NCBI GenBank assembly: GCA_031841125.1
Contig: CM063109.1
Span: 35,096,038-35,160,037, forward strand
Direction of reading: 5' to 3'
DNA: 64,000 bases
From: Acanthococcus lagerstroemiae
Taxonomy: Eukaryota > Arthropoda > Insecta > Hemiptera > Eriococcidae
In this document: positions 56,406 through 64,000 of the stretch, piece by piece
Numbering within the stretch: the first letter of the stretch is position 1
Layout: each line of letters starts with the position of its first letter
Notes under the pieces: model-generated
Told to the model about the DNA's origin: nothing
Seen by the model: the letters and a program-made list of their open reading frames with translations, nothing else
Databases searched by the model: none
Program-made: the position numbers and the translations under genes

Positions 56406-56794
56406 ATTATGAGTAGAGTCAGGATTTGCCGGCATTTGTCAAATTATTTTGTTTGTGGGCAGATGAGAAATAATGAAAGATTAGCTCGTTTCAGGGTCTA
56501 AGGAGGCTAGGAAAAAAATTTTATTTCGCTAAAAAATGCTGAAAGAGGAATGAATGCCGAAAATAGAGTTAAACGCCGAATAATGCCAAAACAGTTGCTT
56601 TAACACTCAATACGAAGAAAAAAGAGACAATCCAAATTTTACAGAAAATACAGGTAGTGCCTAACGAAAGAGATCAATTTCAGCATCAAGTAGGTGGGTA
56701 GTAGGTGTACACAAATTTACAGAGGAAAATACGAAATTTGAATGTCTTATGTATTCGGTAAATGTATAATATATGTATATTTCTTTCAACAGTC

Positions 56795-56825
<31 letters not shown>

Positions 56826-56935
56826 GAAACAAATGTTCAAAATTGTTGAAAAATGCCAAATAATGGCGAAAATAATGTTTGAAAATGCCGACTATCAATA
56901 TTTTTATGTCGAAAAATCCTAACTCTGATTATGAG
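56406..56935. mobile_element. hAT-type MITE with 8-bp TSD
   Basis: The element is 56414-56927 (514 bp). The ends are TAGAGTCAGGATTT and the inverse of CAGAGTTAGGATTT. The exact duplication ATTATGAG at 56406-56413 and 56928-56935 fits the hAT nTnnnnAn target pattern. The interior has AATGCC/ATGCCGAA words and a T-run of about 26 at 56799-56825. It is non-coding. Confidence 0.88.
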
Positions 56936-58272
56936 TCATGGAAATGTCTTGGGGGAAAAGAACCTAAAATTATAGTCGTTACTACATCTGTCTTCAATTT
57001 TTCAATTTGAATGATGCTTTGAGTTCATATTGTTATAAGGTGTGTTTCTCATTTTACAGTTTCCTCAAATGTACTTCCAGTTGTTAGTAATCATTTTTCT
57101 CCTTTTCAGCTGTTCTAATTCTAAAATTTCGAAATTTTAAAGTTTTCCGATTATTATGCTTGTTAATTGGTTGTTTTTGAATTTTGAATGGTCTGTGAAA
57201 ACATAATTGACAAAAAAATGATTAACGCTTTCCAATTAGATTAGAATCACAAATCAGTTACCAGCTCTCAGATTTATTGAATTTATAGTAGACTGCAACA
57301 AAGAGTAAGTGATACCGATTAAGAAAGAAAAAAAAGTTTGAAAATACTAAGAACAGTGATCAGGATCCGGAAAAGTTGTTTTTTGAAAATAAACCGACAA
57401 AAGAATTTTTTCTGGGTCGAGAATATTCTCTGAAAATACTCATGTTCTTGCAGTATTATCTGTCCGAGAATATTCTCTTGTCCAACTCTAATCTAGTGGA
57501 GTATGCTAAGTTTTTCCTATCAATTTGATCAAAATCAAAGAGTATCTTTTAGATTTATATTCCTACAGATTGAATTGATGTAAAGGGGAGAAAGGTGGGG
57601 CTTGGGACTGCGTTTATCTTTATACCTCCTGAGGCCAACCTAAATGATTTCATTTTACTTCAGATTCCTCTCTACCTCGAAATCCGAACATAGGCTACCG
57701 GTCTATTTATGTGTTTTCATAATTATATTTCCAATTGAATTGCTGGAATCCCAGAGATTTCATCTGCATAAGTATATCTCCGTCTCTGCTCAGTTGAATT
57801 ATGTGATTATTTAAAGATAATTATAATTATGTTATGCTGTGACCCATAACCTGTTGTGTTTCATATTTATTAATTCGTTTTGTTTTTTGTTTGTTTCTAG
57901 GTGAGTACTGTTCTGCAGTTGTAGTTTTATCTTGGATTGTTACATTCGTAAATTACACACGTGAGTAAACAAATTGACTATATGTCACCGTTTTCTTCAA
58001 GAGGCTCCACCAAAGAGACATTAGGAGAAAGGATTTCATTTTGTCTGCCATAAAAATTTTTCAGATATTCAGGAAAAATAAGGTCTTCACTATTTGGATT
58101 CGCTTAGTAAATCATATTCGTGTGATGTCATCTGACCAACGGGGTTTAAAAGAGCAGGCCTAAAATGAGTTTTATCACTCTAATTTTGAACATGAAATAT
58201 TGAGAGGAGGTGTTTTTAATGAAATTGGTATACTAATTTCACTCCAACTCCCACAAACACAGAAATAACACC
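56936..58272. other. No gene recognised
   Basis: AT-rich unique sequence. A splice-acceptor-like TTTGTTTCTAG followed by GTGAGT lies at 57890-57906, but no open frame supports an exon. Confidence 0.4.
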
Positions 58273-58534
58273 CTTGCCCACATAGGCGTAGCTAGAACTT
58301 TTTCTAGGAAGGGGCAAAAAGGTGAAATTATAAGCTATATCAGTGTAGCGCTAGTCACACATTTTCGTTGTCTAACGTCTAGGCCTCTAGGCACATCCTA
58401 TTTTCTGCGAATTTTATTTAGTTGGCTTTAAATATTCGAAAATAATCTTGTGAGCCCCGGAACATGATTTTTTTTCTAAATCCAGGGGGGAAATTTCCCC
58501 CTTGCCCCTCGCTGGCTACGCCCATGCTCGCCCA
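58273..58534. mobile_element. MITE with GGCGTAGC ends and near-perfect 8-bp TSD
   Basis: The element is 58281-58526 (246 bp). The left end is CATAGGCGTAGCTAG and the right end CTGGCTACGCCCATG, inverted with few changes. The flanks CTTGCCCA (58273-58280) and CTCGCCCA (58527-58534) differ at one base and are probably an 8-bp duplication. The GGGG...CCCC interior and TGGCGTAGCCA-like ends resemble the element at 11808-12045. Confidence 0.75.
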
Positions 58535-59861
58535 TCTTTCCGCTGCGGAATACCTCTGCGACATATCGACAACAACCTTTTCCGAGCTCATAACCCGAGT
58601 GTAGCTCCGTGGCTGGATAATAATAAAATAAAATAATAAATAAATAAATAAAATGAAATTGTGAAGATGAATGGAATTGTGAATGACATCGTAAAACAAT
58701 TTTTTGCATCGCGGTTACTATTGCCTAAAACCTTGAGAATTGAAAATATGAAAAAAATAAAGTATGATAACTTCATTTTGAAAATGCCAGCTTCTTAGAT
58801 TATCAAAATGTGGCAGTTTCTATAAAAAGGGGTAACTTTGTCGATCCGACGAATTTTGAGCTACGGACAGTACGTAATAGAGGAATTAATGCCCATTCCA
58901 ATGAGCTATCGGCGAGATTGGTAGCGTTTTTTGTTCCGGAGATACAAGCGGTCAAAGATGAGTGTAACGAGAACGCGCGAAAACACGTTTTTGGGAAAAA
59001 CGCGTTTAAAGTTTGGCACAACTTTTTCTCACACTCCGTCAAGCGGCCCTACCTCGCCGCGGAATCACGTTACTAGCCTCGACGAGGGTTTGTTGGAAAG
59101 GTAAGTTTTCGCTCTGCTGCGTGGTAACAAATCAGAACATCGGATTTATTCGTGAGCTCCGAAAAACCACGAAGAAGCGAACACAGACATTCGCATTCTT
59201 TTCTCATTCTCTTTCTCTTTCTCTCCCTCTTCTCTCTCATGCGCGTAAATTTTGTCTCTTCGTTATTGCGATGTTTTTTCTATAGAAATCAACCAAAATC
59301 TCAAAATGGATTTTTTCGATCAAAATAATTTTGTTTCTCTTTTTTCACATTTTTTGAGACTTTGATCGATCAACACTTACCAAAATAGTTAGTAATAGTT
59401 GTCGTATATATATATTTTTTTTAATCAGTCACTTTTCTTACACAGCGGATTTATTTCCACGAGTACTGTATTTATAAAACTAATATTATTTAATTGTAGG
59501 GTGAGTATGAGGATTAAAAATTAATAAAGCCTTAAATTCGCTTTACTTGTAGGATTACAGTTGTCGAAAATTGATTCCACTTATTAAGAAATTACCTCGT
59601 TCATTGTTCGTTCTCAACTGCATTGATGAAGCTAATTTTAGGTTTGTTCTTTTACCAGGGTGTCTACCGGGCATATAAATCATCTAAGTCGTATAAATAG
59701 CATACTTGTATGTATTTTTCAAAATGAGGACATTTAAGCATGTAATGGCATATTTTTCATTGAAAAGCATAATTTTTTGATAAATTATTTACACAATGTA
59801 TTAACAAATCAGTACTAGTTTTTTTTTTTCGATTACGTCGAAAAATGATTTAATGTATTTT
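58535..59861. other. No gene; LINE/SINE-like tail and CT-rich repeat
   Basis: 58617-58654 is a (TAA)/(TAAA)n run that may be the tail of a small retroposed sequence upstream (58540-58616), unidentified. 58800-59075 is open on both strands (88 and 79 codons) and contains AAACGCGTTTAAAGT; I suspect a dispersed repeat but cannot show it. 59190-59235 is CT-rich. Confidence 0.4.
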
Positions 59862-60114
59862 AGGAACGCACTTCCAAAGTGACCTAACTGTAAAATTATG
59901 TTTTCATGAGTTTCTGTCTTCAACACGCTGTCTTGCAACGCTAGGGGCATACTTTTCAAAAACAAAAACGACAAATTTTTCTTGAATATTGAACCTATTG
60001 ATACCTACCTTTAAAAAAACCGTTACCTACTTCACTGTTTTGCTGATAAAGTGTTTTGCTTGTTTTTCTCAAAACTAAAATTTTGCAGTTAGGTCACTTT
60101 GGAAGTGCGCTCCT
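59862..60114. mobile_element. MITE with ~35-bp terminal inverted repeats
   Basis: The left end AGGAACGCACTTCCAAAGTG, then ACCTAACTGTAAAATT, and the right end inverse AGGAGCGCACTTCCAAAGTG, then ACCTAACTGCAAAATT, differ at only two of ~36 positions. The length is 253 bp, AT-rich and non-coding. I could not decide the target-site duplication (ATTTT on the left, CATTTTT on the right). Confidence 0.8.
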
Positions 60115-63100
60115 CATTTTTGTGAGGTATCCCATTAATTTCAATTAAATATGCGAAGCTCTCCACCTCGATTGACTTTTTAACGTTACTGACCCATAAT
60201 TTTTATGGTAAATGCTACATACTAACGTCCTGCCTGGCTGCTTTCAGCGTAGCCCAATGCGAGCGTCTTAGAAACGTCTTACTTGTCCTGCATTCCTGCA
60301 CATCAGGTACGTCACCTTTTCAAAACCACGTTCTACTTCTTGTTCTCATGACACGCTATCACGCTCCTTTTTTCTGCTTCGATCGGTCAGACAGAACATC
60401 AGTTGAGCTACAGTTCAGTAGTTACAGTTTAGGGACAGCTAGTAGCACTCTCGGAGAGACCTGTAAATGCAATCGATCGATCAATACACCCCCTTTTTCT
60501 ACACTCTCTTGTTTCTTTTGATTTTGTGTGCCTTTGGTCCGGTCCGATTTTGACACTTCTCACTCAAAAAACTCGATAAACTTACAAATACAAGCATTTC
60601 TTGATCCTACATAAATGTTGGGTAACCTTACTTTCTGGATGCGCTTTGTATTGTAAGTATGTATCTCAGAGTCATATTGGTAAGAGAGCCAGGAGTGTCG
60701 TGATCCCCTTGGTCCAATGAAGAATACCCCATCAAACTCTGTTGGTTGACCCCCCCCCCCTCGGTTTTAAATAGTAAGTTTTTTCTTTGCCTGATACAAC
60801 GTGGTATTCCTTCTTTTTGCAGTGTTAATTTCACTTGTCGCTTCTGATAGTTTGATTGCAAAGCAGTTCTTTACATCGGAATTTAAATAAAACGTTTTTC
60901 GGTATTTTAAAACTAATTATATTAAATTTTCCGTACTCTCGTAAAATAAACTATCCACAAGTGTCATAAAAATTCTAAATGATGAAAAATAGAAAAACTC
61001 CATCTTTGATGTTTCAGTTCTGGTGGCCAATAATTTTTTCTTTTTCTTTGCTGATTCATGCACTGATGTACAATTAATAGCATATGTAGTACATGAACAC
61101 GTTGCTTCGTCACTTATCGTCGCTTAAGTAATTACTTTCCATGTTATGACTAATAAAAATGTATGTACTACAAACATTTTCTATTTTCTCATCTGACTAG
61201 GAAAAAAAAAGAAAAATCCGCCCCCCCCCCTCAACAAATACGAAGAATCTTCTTCACCAAAATGGCCTCATGACACCCCTGAAGGCAGTGAATTTCAGAA
61301 AAAATAGTACAGCGTTTCTTCATTAGAAAAACTGAAAAAGTGTGACTTTTTGCCGAAGTGCTTGATTTTACTCGAATCACTTTAATCTCATCCATCGTAC
61401 CTACAGATTTTCCGGAAGAAGGGAGAGGAGATACCCGATTTAAAAGGCGACTAACATAGTTGCCGTCGTTTCCATTTTTTGTGGTAGGATTATTGGCCTG
61501 TCTGTGGGGTCGTTGCCTGCGATCCTTCCGAAGAGCTCGAGGTGTATTTGTCTCTTCGTGAATTTAGTGAGTAGAGTTTTCGCCTAGCCTGGTTACCAGT
61601 CATGCTAGGTATATCAAGGTAGAAGGGCTGCTACTTAGCTTCCATGACGGCTAGATTCGAGTTTTCCTTCTCGAGGTTCTTCTGTGGTGTCGCGTTCAAG
61701 TTTTTGTTTTCGTGGTTTTGGTTCAGTTTGGTTTGGTTCTTCTTTTATTGTTTTGTCATGGCTGGTTGCCATTTCCTATTGTACACAGAAGGTGGTTTTT
61801 GTCCCCTGCGCCGCGAAAACCAAAATGGACACCTACTGAAAGACTTAGAAAGGGATTTATTTTTTGATTCTCGAGGTACATCCTTCAGTTTCGCACAATC
61901 TGTAGCTTTCAGAGATAAATTTGCAATTCCTTTTGTCTTGGAAAAAAGCTCATGAATTTTCGGAGAACAAGGGGATCTTTTTTCAAATTTCAAACTCTCG
62001 GGGAACTTGAAGGCCGACAGGGCACCCTGATTTATTCCACCTCCCCAATAGAACTTTTTCGAGGTGCAAACACTCTGAATCCCTAATGACTAAGATACAA
62101 CTCAGCCCTTCGTGCTCCCCCATCACATCTTCCGTTGCTACACGTGCCTATAACCGGGGCATCGATTCAACGTTACCGCCGGCAAAACTGAGAGAGAAAA
62201 TCAAGGTACTTATCGCGCACTTTTCGAAACTCAGAAATGCCGACGTTAACGCGGCCAAGTAATCCGAGCAGAAGGAAAGAGCATGTTCTGCTCTCGGTGC
62301 TGTTGCTGACGTACGGCCGGACTCGTTTATCTTCGCCTCATTTTATCATCAACATTTGCAACTTTTCCGAGATCCATTTACCTCTCGCGAATGAATGTGT
62401 TACTCGCGTCTTATCGTCCACGCAACCATCGCACACACCAATTGGAAACATAAATCGTGAAATTTACGACCGACTGCATTTTCGCCGCTATTCGTGAAGT
62501 TGAAATGGAAGAAAAATAAAAAGAAAAGGAAAAAAAAAGTTATACACCAGTAAAAATGCAAGAGCGCGATGGATCAAAGAGAGAGAGTGAAAGAGATGAG
62601 AAGGCACGGCGGCGGAAAAAAGATACACGCTTACACCTACATATATAGTACGTTAAGAGGAAACCAATCCATTTAAAGTTTAAAAAAAAAAAAAAAACTT
62701 TTCACCGTCAGATACGCCGACGTATAAGGGGAGAGACCAGGACGAAAAGGGCCCCCCTTCCACCCCGGAAAAATCGTTTCGTATTTTGATTTTCGAACGT
62801 GAATTTCCATTTCTACCGTGTAAAATGTTTCGTTTCTTGATGCAGATTAAGGCACGTTCGGTGCGCCGACACCCCGCTGGTAATATATCTTCCACGAGTC
62901 GTCCGAGTTGTGTGAAACTTTTAAATAAATTGAAAAGAAAAAAAAAAGAATATCGAAAAGAAAACACAGAAAATCTCTCCTTATTACCCCCGCGACGAGG
63001 AGCGCCATCGCGAGCAGCAGAAACAAGAAAACAACTGCATAGGAAGAATAAGGGATGTAACGCGGATAACGTCTTGTAAATTTTTCTTTCCCCCTTCCTC

Positions 63101-64000
63101 CGCTTCGCCGCAAATTTCAGACACGTTAACTTTTTAATTTTCGTTCTGTCATTGCAAAATGTGAATATTGAAAACGGCGCGACGTACTTCGTTTATATCG
63201 AAAAAGTTTGGAGCTGTTCGTTCTAGTTGATTTTTTTATTCATCAAACTGCATCAGACTGAATAGAGACAAACTGGGAGCAAGAAAGGAGCCCCCTCCAC
63301 GAAAACGATGATTAATTATCATACGACCTGTTTCGACTTTCGCTTTTGCAGATCGGGAAATCTTCCAGCCGACCAAATCTGACTTCAAGTCATCATGCCA
63401 AACTAACGTGAACAAGGTGTCTACCAGATTTCCAAATTTAAACCATATTATGCTAAATGTGTAATGTGGCTACACTGCCTCATCAATTACCGGGTGTCTA
63501 CTGAATTTGGGGAACCAAATATCATGACTTTTCATGACTATTATGGGGGATATAATAAGGAAGTGGAGGGGGGGGGTGAACTCGGCGATTCACGCCTCAT
63601 CGAGGGCTCAATACAGAGCTTGCTCAACTTCCATAATAAATATTCACTCAATTTTTTTTTTTTTTTTTTTTTTTCATTAAATGAACAAAACGATTTTTTT
63701 TTGTGATGCAAATATTGTGAACTATGGCATGATGAAATATCTGAACAATTCGAAGAGTCTTAATGTTAGCCAGTTTGAGGAAAGGTTTGAAATGTCTCAG
63801 AGAGTCCTGCATAAGCCAGGAAGATTCTTGAAAAGTCTTGATTAGGCCTGAAATGGTGCTGACTTGTCTGGAAGAGGGTTAAACGTCATAAACATGCCTG
63901 GGAAATCTTGAACGTCTTTGAAATAGTCTTGAATAGTCTGAAATATGCTTACAAGCAGGGGCGTCGTGAAAAAGCGACGCCTTCACAAAACTTTAAAAGT
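60115..64000. other. No gene; CpG-rich block and simple repeats
   Basis: C-runs lie at 60750-60760 and 61221-61230, a G-run at 63568-63576 and a T-run at 63652-63674. 62150-63220 is CpG-rich with no repeat. The 103-codon frame 61644-61955 (+) is hydrophobic at its start, but the opposite strand is also open and I do not call it. At the very end, CAGGGGCGTCGTGAAAA with the hairpin GGCGTCG...CGACGCC (63960-63981) may begin another MITE that leaves the window. Confidence 0.4.
63755..63950 (+). repeat. Degenerate 10-12 bp repeat tract (AGTCTTGAAA type)
   Basis: Words such as TCTTGAAAAG, TCTTGATTAGG, CCTGAAATGG, TCTTGAACG, TCTTTGAAATAG, TCTTGAATAG and TCTGAAATATG follow each other. The orientation is the same as in the tracts at 9.7, 16.4 and 17.4 kb. 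Confidence 0.5.

Noticed and set aside
61644..61955. 103-codon plus-strand frame with a hydrophobic start
   Set aside because: The T-rich segment gives apparent hydrophobicity, the opposite strand is also open, and there is no domain.
1..64000. Bacterial-type systems (operons, CRISPR arrays, toxin-antitoxin modules)
   Set aside because: No repeat-spacer array, Shine-Dalgarno-led gene clusters or compact coding organisation. The sequence is eukaryotic throughout.

Overview
This is a stretch of animal, almost certainly insect, nuclear DNA. It is AT-rich, gene-poor and packed with decayed transposable elements. The evidence is a transposase gene split by GT...AG introns, several non-LTR retrotransposons with AAT-type tails, an LTR retrotransposon with a tRNA-type primer site, many inverted-repeat MITEs, a tRNA-like SINE head and many C homopolymers. 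Nothing bacterial is present: there are no operons, Shine-Dalgarno sites or CRISPR. The element families fit a hemipteran-like or other arthropod genome, but I cannot name the species. I found no host gene I could defend, so the window reads as intergenic or intronic DNA.

Layout. 0-9.3 kb: an RTE-type 3' fragment (2.9 kb), a LOA/R1-type non-LTR element on the minus strand with ORF1, endonuclease and RT but two internal deletions (6.0-8.8 kb), and an unrecognised protein remnant (8.9-9.3 kb). 9.6-18.2 kb: two MULE-like DNA transposons (9.79-10.57 and 17.6-18.2 kb), each with ends built from repeated copies of one short motif and flanked by matching direct repeats. Around them lie tracts of a degenerate 10-11 bp repeat. 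20-21 kb: a 120-bp tandem repeat. 25.4-27.4 kb: a second, 5'-truncated LOA-type copy with a 13-bp target-site duplication. 29.6-30.2 kb: a 162-bp satellite. 31.9 and 38.9 kb: two foldback elements that share a conserved 63-bp core. 34.1-35.7 kb: another RTE-type copy. 40.5-41.2 kb: two tandem-repeat arrays.

42.17-46.47 kb is the best element in the window. It is a 4,277-bp hAT transposon with 14-bp terminal repeats, a perfect 8-bp target-site duplication and a five-exon transposase that reads open for 685 residues with the D, D and E catalytic residues present. A 555-bp hAT-type MITE is nested upstream of its start codon. The right end carries seven AATCYGTACA-like motifs spaced near multiples of 10 bp.

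48.2-64 kb: further MITEs (48.2, 56.4, 58.3 and 59.9 kb), a SINE head (48.7 kb), a broken Ty3/gypsy-type Gag-protease element with one LTR (50.0-52.1 kb) beside a foldback repeat, and an RTE-type fragment with a 16-bp target-site duplication (54.8-55.5 kb). Between the elements lie CpG-rich stretches without repeats (near 4.5-5, 23.9-24.4, 27.8-29.2, 47.1-48, 53-54.2 and 62.2-63.2 kb) that may be the conserved non-coding framework of the locus.

The elements are independent parasites, not a pathway. The relationships that matter are nesting (MITE inside hAT), complementary deletions in the two LOA-type copies, and cross-mobilisation: MITEs need a hAT transposase and the SINE needs a LINE reverse transcriptase.
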